From contig JAISVY010000092.1 in NCBI GenBank assembly GCA_031271325.1, positions 1 through 10,641 on the forward strand: a stretch of 10,641 nucleotides of DNA, written 5' to 3'. Positions within the stretch are counted from its first letter, which is position 1, and the number at the start of each line of letters is the position of its first letter. The translations under genes were made by a program, and so were the position numbers. The notes below the pieces were generated by a model. The model did no database searches and was not told the DNA's origin. It saw only the letters and a list, made by a program, of their open reading frames with translations. This document shows positions 1-6,205 of the stretch, piece after piece. This DNA comes from Oscillospiraceae bacterium. GTDB taxonomy: Bacteria > Bacillota > Clostridia > Oscillospirales > UBA929.

Positions 1-104
1 CGCTCGATCTCTCCAAACCGATCACCGTAGAGGTTCACGGCACCGACAGCGACGGCGAGAAGTTTTATCAGGCGGTAAGCAATTTTATCGAGAATAAATC
101 ATAA
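1..104 (+). CDS. HPr-family phosphocarrier-like protein, C-terminal end (partial)
   Basis: Only the last 33 codons are in the window (reading frame beginning at base 3, TAA stop at 102-104). The visible protein begins LDLSKPITVEVHG and ends in an acidic, helical-looking tail, SNFIENKS. In small HPr-like proteins of Clostridia, the residues after the regulatory-serine region commonly read as a short 'IFSLDLSKPI' strand followed by a final strand and C-terminal helix; this end fits that pattern. The phosphorylatable His and Ser would lie upstream, so it cannot be said whether this is a working PTS carrier, a Crh-like regulator or a degenerate homologue. It is not the C-terminus expected of RuvC or YebC, the genes often found before ruvA. 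Identification rests on family memory of a short segment. Confidence 0.6.
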   Translation, partial: LDLSKPITVEVHGTDSDGEKFYQAVSNFIENKS

Positions 105-166
105 CAAGATTGAGGTTGCGGACAAAGCCGTTTTGCTCCGAGCGAAGCGAGCTGTCAAGTGAGAAG

Positions 167-266
167 CTCTAAAAACCTCATGTTCGCCGCTAGGCGAACG
201 AGCGGAGCGCTTGCGAACAGGCGCTTTAGCGCGGCATCGCAAGCCGAAGCGGGAGGTTTTTTAGAG
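167..266. repeat. Folded dispersed repeat, copy A, inside a terminator-like stem
   Basis: This 100-base block fills much of the gap between the HPr-like gene and ruvA. An outer stem pairs CTCTAAAAACCTC (167-179) with GAGGTTTTTTAGAG (253-266), with one unpaired T. Inside are a 7-bp hairpin GTTCGCC/GGCGAAC (182-188 with 193-199), an 8-bp stem GCTTGCGA/TCGCAAGC (209-216 with 237-244) and a small GCGC hairpin within that (221-224 with 229-232). The core recurs at copy B (bases 193-220 match 3529-3556 at 24 of 28; 229-242 match 3581-3594 at 14 of 14) and, inverted, at copy C (183-223 match 6162-6202 at 34 of 41). The A-tract/T-tract outer arms resemble a bidirectional intrinsic terminator, so it may end HPr-gene transcription. 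No transposase or coding capacity is seen. Confidence 0.7.
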
Positions 267-338
267 TGACATAACTCGCGCGTGCGGTGCTTCAGGTCGA
301 AGAGGAGTTATTTAGCAGCTCCCAATTAGGAGGGTGTT

Positions 339-935
339 ATGATCTACGCTGTCAGCGGAACGGTGGAGCACACCGAGCCGAACCTTGCCGTGATCGATAC
401 CAGCGGCGGGGTGTCCTATGCTGTCAACACATCGCTGCAAACGCTCGCGCGCATCAAAAAAGGGGAGAAGGCGCGTCTGTTTACCCATCTTCACCTGCGG
501 GAAGCGGTTTGCGAGCTGTACGGCTTTGCCTCGCGGGAGGAACTGGCTTCCTTCCGGCTGCTGATCGGGATTTCGGGCGTGGGACCGAAAGCGGCGGTAT
601 CTATCCTGTCGGTCGGGACGCCGGAAAAGCTGGCTCTTGCCGTGATCACGGGCGACGAGAAAGCGCTGACCGGCGCGCCCGGCGTGGGGAAGAAACTCGC
701 CCAGCGCATCATCCTTGAGTTGAAAGACAAGCTCTCGCGCGACACGGCGGCGGTTTCGGCGGGCGGCTCGGGCGGTTTCGCGCCCGAACCGGGCGGCGCG
801 TTCACCGAAGCGCAAGCGGCTTTGTGCGTGCTGGGATACTCGCCGGTCGAAGCCGCGATGGCGGTCAAAGGGCTGGACGAAGCGCTGCCGGTGGAGGAAA
901 TCATCCGTCAGGCGCTGAAACGTATGTCACGGTAG
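339..935 (+). CDS. ruvA: Holliday junction branch migration protein RuvA
   Basis: RuvA binds four-way DNA junctions as a tetramer and loads the RuvB motor for branch migration in recombinational repair. The 198-residue product has the usual length. Domain I (OB-fold, about residues 1-63) begins MIYAVSGTVEH, the canonical RuvA start. Domain II has two helix-hairpin-helix motifs, ISGVGPKAA (around residue 78) and GAPGVGKKLAQRI (around residue 112), which contact DNA backbone. A flexible Gly/Ala/Pro-rich linker (about 140-155) leads to domain III, the RuvB-binding helical bundle. The start is supported by AGGAGG at 328-333, five bases before the ATG. ruvB follows after 109 bases. ruvC is not adjacent upstream; an HPr-like gene is there instead, so ruvC lies elsewhere or further upstream. 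Confidence 0.97.
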   Translation: MIYAVSGTVEHTEPNLAVIDTSGGVSYAVNTSLQTLARIKKGEKARLFTHLHLREAVCELYGFASREELASFRLLIGISGVGPKAAVSILSVGTPEKLALAVITGDEKALTGAPGVGKKLAQRIILELKDKLSRDTAAVSAGGSGGFAPEPGGAFTEAQAALCVLGYSPVEAAMAVKGLDEALPVEEIIRQALKRMSR

Positions 936-960
936 CGTTCACCCGGTGTTACGGGGCAGC

Positions 961-999
961 GGGCGATTGTGTCGCTCTTTAAACCTCTGCGAATCGCCC
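961..999 (+). other. Inverted repeat in the ruvA-ruvB gap
   Basis: GGGCGATT (961-968) pairs perfectly with AATCGCCC (992-999) around a 23-base loop, starting 25 bases after the ruvA stop. No run of T follows (TTATTA only), so it is a poor intrinsic terminator. The right arm lies within the spacer of the candidate ruvB promoter. Function unknown; an 8-bp match in GC-rich DNA could be chance. Confidence 0.25.
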
Positions 1000-1006
1000 T
1001 TATTAT
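978..1006 (+). promoter_or_regulatory. Candidate sigma-A promoter for ruvB
   Basis: TTTAAA (978-983, 4 of 6 to the -35 consensus) is followed after exactly 17 bases by TATTAT (1001-1006, 5 of 6 to the -10 consensus). Transcription would begin near 1013, about 30 bases before the ruvB start and ahead of its ribosome site. The AT-rich stretch stands out from the GC-rich surroundings. It would let ruvB be expressed apart from ruvA. The -35 is only moderate and no mapping data exist. Confidence 0.4.
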
Positions 1007-1044
1007 GCCAGTAAAAATTTGCTTAGACCGCCGGAGGTGAAAAT

Positions 1045-2106
1045 ATGCCCATAGACTTTGATGACCGCGAGGATGCCGCGCCGGAGCAGGAAGAGCGGCT
1101 GCTGGCGCGGACGCTGACTTCGGAGGACGACGGCGAGATTGGTCTGCGCCCGCGTTTTTTAACGGAATACATCGGTCAGGAGAAACTCAAGGATAACCTG
1201 AACATCTTCATCGAAGCGGCAAAGAAGCGCCGGGAACCGCTTGACCATGTGCTGCTCTACGGACCTCCCGGACTGGGCAAGACGACGCTGGCCGGTGTAA
1301 TCGCGAACGAGATGGGCGTGAACATCCGTATCACGTCGGGACCCGCGATCGAGAAGGCGGGCGACCTCGCGGCGCTGCTGACCAACCTCGACGACATGGA
1401 CATCCTGTTTGTCGACGAGATACACCGCCTGAACCGTTCGGTGGAAGAGGTCCTCTACCCGGCGATGGAGGACTGCGCCCTCGACATCATTCTCGGAAAA
1501 GGTCCTGCGGCGCGTTCGATCCGGGTGGATTTACGCAGGTTTACCCTGATCGGCGCGACGACACGCGCGGGTCAGATCACCGCGCCGCTACGCGACCGCT
1601 TCGGTATGGTGACAAGGCTTGACTTATACACTACAGAAGAACTGACCAAGATCGTCACCCGCAGCGCCGGCATCTTAAAGGTAGACATCCTGCCGGACGG
1701 CGCGCGGGAGATCGCGGCGCGTTCGCGCGGCACGCCGCGTATCGCGAACCGCATTCTGAAGCGGGTGCGGGATTATGCGCAGGTGCGCGCAAGCGGCGTG
1801 ATTACCCGCCCGGTCGCCGACGAGGCGCTGAAGCGTCTGGATATCGACGGTATCGGGCTGGACGCGGTTGACCGGCGGATGCTGGAAGCCATTATCCGCA
1901 ATTTCGGGGGAGGACCGGTGGGGTTGGAGACGCTGGCCGCGAACATCGGCGAAGAGTCGGTGACGATCGAGGACGTATACGAGCCGTTTTTAATGCAGCT
2001 GGGTTTCCTCGCGCGTACCCCGCGCGGACGCTGCGTAACCGAGAAAGCGTACAGGCACCTCGGTATGATGCCGGTTGACAACGGGCAATTGACAATGGAC
2101 GGTTAG
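1045..2106 (+). CDS. ruvB: Holliday junction branch migration ATPase RuvB
   Basis: RuvB is the hexameric AAA+ motor that pulls DNA arms through the RuvA-bound junction. The 353-residue product shows all landmarks: Walker A GPPGLGKTT (73-81), Walker B ILFVDEIH with D124 and E125, the sensor-1 segment LIGATTRAG (168-176), the arginine-finger box APLRDRFG (180-187), the sensor-2 segment GTPRIANRIL, and the C-terminal winged helix ending in TPRGR and YRHLGMM. GGAGGTGA at 1033-1040 supports the ATG at 1045. The protein has a slightly long acidic N-terminus, which is common in the family. Its last ten residues, VDNGQLTMDG, extend past the normal end and are encoded by a short direct repeat. glmM begins 34 bases later, so the two are probably cotranscribed. 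Confidence 0.97.
   Translation: MPIDFDDREDAAPEQEERLLARTLTSEDDGEIGLRPRFLTEYIGQEKLKDNLNIFIEAAKKRREPLDHVLLYGPPGLGKTTLAGVIANEMGVNIRITSGPAIEKAGDLAALLTNLDDMDILFVDEIHRLNRSVEEVLYPAMEDCALDIILGKGPAARSIRVDLRRFTLIGATTRAGQITAPLRDRFGMVTRLDLYTTEELTKIVTRSAGILKVDILPDGAREIAARSRGTPRIANRILKRVRDYAQVRASGVITRPVADEALKRLDIDGIGLDAVDRRMLEAIIRNFGGGPVGLETLAANIGEESVTIEDVYEPFLMQLGFLARTPRGRCVTEKAYRHLGMMPVDNGQLTMDG
2075..2102 (+). repeat. Degenerate tandem repeat forming the ruvB 3' end
   Basis: Two 14-base units, each beginning TTGACAA (2075-2088 and 2089-2102), lie back to back and agree at 10 of 14 positions. They encode the non-canonical tail of RuvB. Variants of the ACAATTGACAATGG-type string are frequent short repeats in some Clostridia and Bacteroidetes genomes (general knowledge, not checked here). 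Both units contain a perfect -35 hexamer (TTGACA), but no well-spaced -10 follows. Confidence 0.4.
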
Positions 2107-2140
2107 CGGGCGCATATGATAGCATAAAGGGGTGTTGCGG

Positions 2141-3451
2141 TTGGGCAGGTTGTTTGGAACGGACGGGGTTCGCGGGATTGTGAACGAGACGCTGAACGCA
2201 GAGCTGGCGTTCCGGCTCGGGCGGGCGGCGGCGGAGGTTCTGACCGAGGATACGAGACATAAGCCGGTGATTGTCATCGGGAAAGATACCCGCGTCTCCG
2301 GCGATATGCTGGAAGCGGCGCTGACGGAGGGCGTGACGTCCGCGGGAGCCGACGTTCTGCTGGCCGGGGTGGTTCCGACGCCCGCCGTAGCGTATTTCGC
2401 AAAATATCACGCCGACGCGGGGGTTGTCATCTCCGCGTCGCACAACCCGTATGAATACAACGGCATTAAGTTTTTCAACGGTTGCGGCTATAAACTTTCC
2501 GATGAGCTGGAAGACCGGATCGAATCGCTGATTAACCAACCGCTCAAAATCGGCGGCGGGATCGGACGTATCCGCCCGTACGTGCAAGCTGCCGAGAGAT
2601 ATATTGAATATCTGCTATCCTCTGTGACGTTTGACTTGTCGGGCTTGCGCGTCGCCCTTGACTGCGCGAACGGCGCGGCTTCCGCGACGGCGGAAGCGCT
2701 GTTCCGCTACATGAACCCGAAAGAGCTGTTTGTGATCAACGACAGACCGGACGGCGTGAACATCAACGACCGATGCGGTTCTACCCATATGGAGGCGCTG
2801 CGGGCGCTCGTAACGGAGAAACATTGCGACGTCGGTTTCGCGTTCGACGGCGATGCCGACCGCTGCCTCTGCGTGGACGCGGACGGGAATATCGTGGACG
2901 GCGACAAAATTATGGCGGTCTGCGCGTTGCACGAAAAAGAACCCGCCTTCGTCGCGACCGTAATGAGCGACCTTGGGCTGCACATCTGGGCGCGGGAGCG
3001 GGGTATCAGGCTCGTCTGCGCGCCGGTCGGCGACCGTTATGTCCTCGAAGAGATGCTAAAGAGCGGGATTATGCTTGGCGGGGAGCAGTCGGGGCATCTG
3101 ATCTTCCTGTGGCACTCCACCACCGGCGACGGTCAGCTGACCGCGCTCAAACTGCTTTCGGCGATGGCGGAAACCGGCGAAAGCATTCAAAGCCTCACGA
3201 GTGAAATTCCGAAATATCCGCAAGTCCTGCTCAACATACCGGTGCGGTGGGAGGACAAAGCGAAGATTGCGGAACACCCCGCCGTGTCAGCCGCCGTAGC
3301 GGAAGCGGAAAAGTCGCTGGGTGCGGACGGCCGGGTGCTGGTTCGCCCGTCGGGCACGGAGGCGCTGGTGCGCGTGATGGTAGAGGGCAGGGACGCGGAG
3401 GAGATTGCGGCGCTGGCGCATGAGATTCAACGGGCGGTGGAGAGCGCGTAG
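2141..3451 (+). CDS. glmM: Phosphoglucosamine mutase GlmM
   Basis: GlmM converts glucosamine-6-phosphate to glucosamine-1-phosphate, feeding UDP-GlcNAc synthesis for peptidoglycan. The frame is open from GTG 2132, but the TTG at 2141 is preferred: it yields MGRLFGTDGVRG, the exact family N-terminus, and lies eight bases after AGGGG (2128-2132). This gives 436 residues, close to the usual 445-450. The catalytic phosphoserine is S100 in SASHNPYEYNG, the metal-binding loop is DGDADR (236-241), the sugar-recognition loop is GGEQSGH (313-319), and the phosphate-binding loop is RPSGTE (402-407). The residue after that loop is Ala408, where Pro is more usual; it is unlikely to abolish activity. It follows ruvB closely and no terminator is evident after it. 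Confidence 0.95.
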   Translation: MGRLFGTDGVRGIVNETLNAELAFRLGRAAAEVLTEDTRHKPVIVIGKDTRVSGDMLEAALTEGVTSAGADVLLAGVVPTPAVAYFAKYHADAGVVISASHNPYEYNGIKFFNGCGYKLSDELEDRIESLINQPLKIGGGIGRIRPYVQAAERYIEYLLSSVTFDLSGLRVALDCANGAASATAEALFRYMNPKELFVINDRPDGVNINDRCGSTHMEALRALVTEKHCDVGFAFDGDADRCLCVDADGNIVDGDKIMAVCALHEKEPAFVATVMSDLGLHIWARERGIRLVCAPVGDRYVLEEMLKSGIMLGGEQSGHLIFLWHSTTGDGQLTALKLLSAMAETGESIQSLTSEIPKYPQVLLNIPVRWEDKAKIAEHPAVSAAVAEAEKSLGADGRVLVRPSGTEALVRVMVEGRDAEEIAALAHEIQRAVESA

Positions 3452-3458
3452 AAATTTG

Positions 3459-3487
3459 TTTACATAACCGGACCGATATGGTACAAT
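3459..3487 (+). promoter_or_regulatory. Sigma-A promoter for the LRR gene and recJ
   Basis: TTTACA (3459-3464, 5 of 6) and TACAAT (3482-3487, 5 of 6) are separated by exactly 17 bases and sit just after the glmM stop, in a noticeably AT-rich patch. Transcription would begin near 3494, directly before repeat copy B, giving a leader of about 200 bases. This is the only convincing promoter seen upstream of the LRR gene and recJ. Confidence 0.65.
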
Positions 3488-3500
3488 GGCTAAAATCGAA

Positions 3501-3663
3501 GTGTTGAAAATTGCGTGTTTGCCTGTAAGGCGAACGGGCGCGGCGCTTGCGAACGGGTACCGCGGGCGTGAGTGCCCATGGCGCGGCATCGCAAAAGCGC
3601 CTGCGGCGAAGAGCGGGCTTGCTCGCTTAACAGCCCGGTAAAGCCGGAGCGGATTTTCAACAT
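3501..3663. repeat. Folded dispersed repeat, copy B, in the leader of the LRR gene
   Basis: An outer stem joins TGTTGAAAAT (3502-3511) to ATTTTCAACA (3653-3662), a perfect 10 bp extendable by a G-T pair. Inside, a 7-bp hairpin (3517-3523 with 3529-3535, one T-G pair) and a long stem TTGCGA/TCGCAA (3547-3552 with 3589-3594), extended by GCGC/GCGC across a two-base bulge, match the layout of copy A. The shared core is 3529-3556 (24 of 28 to copy A) and 3581-3594 (14 of 14). Copy B carries extra sequence: a GGGCG/TGCCC hairpin (3564-3568 with 3573-3577) and an AGCG/CGCT palindrome at 3612-3627. The outer stem is unrelated in sequence to that of copy A. Given the promoter just upstream, the block should be transcribed as a structured 5' leader. 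Confidence 0.65.
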
Positions 3664-3692
3664 ACCCAAAATGCTAGCCGGGGAGTTGCGTC

Positions 3693-4454
3693 ATGAAGGA
3701 CAAGCGTCGCTTACTGATTGCTATAGCGGTCACCGCCGCGTTGATCGTCGCCATATCCGCGTTTTTGCTTTTTCGCCCGATCTTGGACGGGAACGGGGAC
3801 GGGCTTTTGCGCGGCTTGAAATATACGGTCGAGAGCGGCATGGCCGTGATCACGGAATACAACGGGAAGGACGCGCACGTCACCATCCCGGCGGAGATCG
3901 ACGGACGGCCGGTCGGTGTGATCGGCTTAGAAGCGTTTATGGACAATACGAACCTTGTCAGTGTGACTCTGCCGGATACCCTCGTGTATATCGGCGTTTC
4001 CGCGTTTTCGGGATGTAAAAACCTGAACGAAGTCACGATTCCCGGCAGTGTGGAGTTGATCGGCGGCAACGCGTTTCTAAACTGCGCAAGCCTGCTTGAG
4101 ATTGAGATTCCCTACGGCGTGGAGGCGATCGGGTGGAGCGCGTTTGAGGGTTGCATCAATCTAAAGTCGGTGTTGCTGCCCGACAGCGTCGCCTCGATTG
4201 ATGAATACGTTTTCCGGAATTGCCGGAGTCTTACCGAGATTACCGTGCCCGGCAGTGTGAAGACGGTCGGCGCGGGTTTGTTTTACGGATGCCGCAAACT
4301 GGTGTCCGCCCGGTTTAACGGGGATAAGCCGGATCTGATCGACCCGATTTACAAAGTGTTTTACGATGTTGACGGAGCGTTCCGTATTTACTATCCCCGA
4401 GGCGCTTTGAACTGGTCGTCCACATGGGACGACTACCCGACCGAGAAGGTCTGA
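3693..4454 (+). CDS. Membrane-anchored BspA-like leucine-rich-repeat protein
   Basis: The 253-residue product starts with a short basic stretch (MKDKRR) and one hydrophobic helix (about residues 7-27), an uncleaved anchor or signal peptide putting the rest outside. From about residue 62 to 205 it consists of roughly 23-residue repeats of the LRR_5/BspA type, seen as xTIPxSVxxIGxxAFxxCxxLxx: about five full copies, with units starting near VTLPDTLVYIG, VTIPGSVELIG, IEIPYGVEAIG, VLLPDSVASID and ITVPGSVKTVG. A C-terminal cap (FRIYYPRGALNWSSTWDDYP) is typical of these proteins. The family is common in gut Firmicutes and usually mediates surface binding; the ligand cannot be inferred. GGGGAG at 3680-3685 supports the ATG. 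The stop overlaps the recJ start by one base (TGATG), implying coupled translation. Confidence 0.85.
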   Translation: MKDKRRLLIAIAVTAALIVAISAFLLFRPILDGNGDGLLRGLKYTVESGMAVITEYNGKDAHVTIPAEIDGRPVGVIGLEAFMDNTNLVSVTLPDTLVYIGVSAFSGCKNLNEVTIPGSVELIGGNAFLNCASLLEIEIPYGVEAIGWSAFEGCINLKSVLLPDSVASIDEYVFRNCRSLTEITVPGSVKTVGAGLFYGCRKLVSARFNGDKPDLIDPIYKVFYDVDGAFRIYYPRGALNWSSTWDDYPTEKV

Positions 4455-6079
4455 TGGCATACAGCCGTTGGGAGATCGCAAACCCCGGCGCGGCGCTGGA
4501 AGCGGAAGGATACGGTCCGCTGGCCGCCCGGATGCTGGCGCGGCGGGGCTTGGAAACCCCGGAGGATGTCAAGGCTTTTTGTAAAATGGGACCGGAGGGT
4601 CTGCACGACCCGTTTCTGCTGCCGGATATGCAAAAGGCGGTCGAGCGCATCAAGTTGGCGGCATCCCGCAGCGAAACGGTTGCGGTATACGGTGATTACG
4701 ATGCCGACGGCGTGACGGCCACTTGCGTGATGGTACGCGCTTTACGTGCTTGGGGCGTTACCTGCCTTTGGATCATTCCCGACCGTGAGCGGGACGGTTA
4801 CGGATTGCGCCGGCAAACGGTGGAAGAGCTGTATCATAAGGGCACAACTCTTCTAATCACAGTCGATACGGGCGTAACGGCGTTTGAGGAGGTACAGGCG
4901 GCGCGGCAACTCGGGATGGACGTGATTATTACCGATCACCACGAATGCCGGGAGAACCTGCCGGACGCCGTCGCCGTCATCAACCCGCACCGGGCGGACA
5001 GCGCATATCCGTTTACAGGGCTCGCGGGCGTTGGGGTCGCGTTTAAGCTGGTTTGCGCGGTCGAGAGGCAATGGCGCAGCCCGCTGATCCGTTTCGCCGA
5101 TTTGGTGGCTCTCGGCACCATTGCCGACATTATGCCGGTGACCGGCGAAAACCGTTTGCTGATCACGCAAGGGCTGAGAGCGATGGGGATGAATCCGGGG
5201 TTGCGGGCGCTGATGAAAGAGACTGAGGTGAACCCGGCAACCGCCGACAAAGTGGCGTATACGCTGGTTCCGCGCATCAACGCCGCCGGAAGGGTCGGAC
5301 GCGCGGATACGGCTCTGGAACTGTTGCTGACGGACGACCCCGCCGAAGCCGGGGAATTGGCGCGTACGCTTTGCGAGTTAAACCTTTTGAGACAAGCCAA
5401 GGAAAACGATATAACTCAAGAAGCGCTTGCCACAGTTGAGCTGTCTGCGCCGGCGCTGGTGGCAATGGGCGAGAACTGGCCGGTTGGCGTTACCGGAATC
5501 GTCGCGGCAAAATTGACCGAAAGGTATGAACGGCCTGCTTTTGTCCTATCCTTAGAGGGGGAGACGGCGAGGGGCAGCGCGCGTTCGTCCCGGGGTGTCC
5601 ATCTGGTCGACCTGCTTGCCGGGCTTTCGCATTTACTGGAAGCATACGGCGGTCATGAGGGCGCGGCGGGGTTTACGCTCCGGCGGGATATGGCGGAAAC
5701 CTTCCGGCAAGCCGTAATCCGGTCGTGCGGAACGCCGAGGGAAACCGTCTTGGAGATTGATGCCGAGGTGCAGCCCAAATGGCTCGGCACGGAGAACATT
5801 TTGGAGCTGGAAAACTACGCCCCGTTCGGCGCCGGGTTCTCGCCGCCGTTGTTTTGCATCTCCGGCATCCGCGCGGTGTCGGTAACGCCAATCGGCGGGG
5901 GAAAGCATCTGCGCGTGATCTTTGAGCGCGGTGACATACGGCTCAATGCCGTTATGTTTAACCGTAACGCCATACCGGACGCCCCGCTGCTGGACATCGC
6001 CTTCCGCGCCGAAATCAACCGCTTCCGAGGAAACGCGCAACCGCAGCTACGCCTGATAGATGTAAGACCAAGCTGCTAA
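4454..6079 (+). CDS. recJ: Single-stranded-DNA-specific exonuclease RecJ
   Basis: RecJ degrades single-stranded DNA 5' to 3' in recombination and mismatch or base-excision repair, using two divalent metals. The product is 541 residues, the compact Clostridial size. The DHH domain has motif I GDYDADG (80-86), motif II TVDTG with D138, motif III TDHH (160-163) and a later GTIADIMPV with the fourth metal-ligand Asp. The DHHA1 domain ends in GGHEGAAGFTL, the substrate-binding GGH motif. A C-terminal OB-fold-like domain includes YAPFGAGFSPP. The ATG at 4454 is chosen over the in-frame ATG at 4424: it gives a normal RecJ N-terminus (MAYSRWEI), has GAGAAGG at 4443-4449, and forms a TGATG junction with the LRR gene. 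All catalytic residues appear intact. Confidence 0.95.
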   Translation: MAYSRWEIANPGAALEAEGYGPLAARMLARRGLETPEDVKAFCKMGPEGLHDPFLLPDMQKAVERIKLAASRSETVAVYGDYDADGVTATCVMVRALRAWGVTCLWIIPDRERDGYGLRRQTVEELYHKGTTLLITVDTGVTAFEEVQAARQLGMDVIITDHHECRENLPDAVAVINPHRADSAYPFTGLAGVGVAFKLVCAVERQWRSPLIRFADLVALGTIADIMPVTGENRLLITQGLRAMGMNPGLRALMKETEVNPATADKVAYTLVPRINAAGRVGRADTALELLLTDDPAEAGELARTLCELNLLRQAKENDITQEALATVELSAPALVAMGENWPVGVTGIVAAKLTERYERPAFVLSLEGETARGSARSSRGVHLVDLLAGLSHLLEAYGGHEGAAGFTLRRDMAETFRQAVIRSCGTPRETVLEIDAEVQPKWLGTENILELENYAPFGAGFSPPLFCISGIRAVSVTPIGGGKHLRVIFERGDIRLNAVMFNRNAIPDAPLLDIAFRAEINRFRGNAQPQLRLIDVRPSC

Positions 6080-6091
6080 AAGGGGGATTTT

Positions 6092-6205
6092 ATGATGGCT
6101 CAGAACAACCGCATACTGACCATTGAGGAAATCCGCGCTGCGGTGATTCCTGTGGCACAGCCGCCTGTTCGCAAGCGTTTGAGCCGTTCGCCTTGCGGCG
6201 AATAA
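6092..6205 (+). pseudogene. Truncated start of an MNT-type nucleotidyltransferase gene
   Basis: A 37-codon frame begins with ATG-ATG shortly after a strong AAAAGGGGG ribosome site (6078-6085, at the recJ stop) and ends at TAA 6203-6205. Its first 23 residues, including ILTIEEIRAAVIPVAQ, resemble the N-terminal helix of small MNT/NTP_transf_2 nucleotidyltransferases, which normally continue with a KYGVxxVYLFGSYARG-type segment. Here that continuation is absent. From about codon 24 the sequence is repeat copy C, which supplies the low-complexity end PPVRKRLSRSPCGE. The GSxxR motif and catalytic Asp residues are therefore missing and the product cannot be an active enzyme. In related Clostridia this position between recJ and rel often holds apt. 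Reading it as a remnant is inference; a genuine small peptide cannot be excluded. Confidence 0.5.
6162..6202 (-). repeat. Partial inverted repeat, copy C
   Basis: Read on the minus strand, 6162-6202 aligns without gaps to copy A bases 183-223 at 34 of 41 positions; six of the seven differences are clustered in the middle spacer. It keeps the first hairpin (TTCGCC/GGCGAA, 6187-6192 with 6197-6202) and one arm of the long stem (CGCTTGCGA in minus orientation) but lacks the other arm and the outer stem. It forms the 3' end of the truncated nucleotidyltransferase frame, so it lies at the breakpoint of that gene. Confidence 0.65.

Noticed and set aside
167..266. CRISPR array or riboswitch for the clustered palindromes
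   Set aside because: There is no regularly spaced direct repeat with spacers and no recognised riboswitch core; the pattern is a nested inverted repeat with dispersed copies.
319..332. Hairpin CTCC/GGAG hiding the ruvA ribosome site
   Set aside because: Only four base pairs can form; too weak to call regulatory.
287..718. 143-residue frame overlapping ruvA in another frame
   Set aside because: It lies almost wholly inside ruvA, has no recognisable motif, and its composition is that of a GC-rich out-of-frame shadow.
2089..2120. Promoter for glmM using TTGACA (2089-2094) and TATGAT (2115-2120)
   Set aside because: The 20-base spacing is too long for a normal sigma-A promoter, and the TTGACA belongs to a short repeat within ruvB.
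1892..2587. 231-residue minus-strand frame across the ruvB-glmM junction
   Set aside because: It is antisense to two strongly supported genes, and its Arg/Pro-rich composition is typical of antisense frames in GC-rich DNA.
3578..4018. Frame starting MARHRKSACGEE inside copy B and continuing across the LRR gene start
   Set aside because: No ribosome site precedes it, its beginning is repeat sequence, and it runs out of frame over a well-supported LRR gene.
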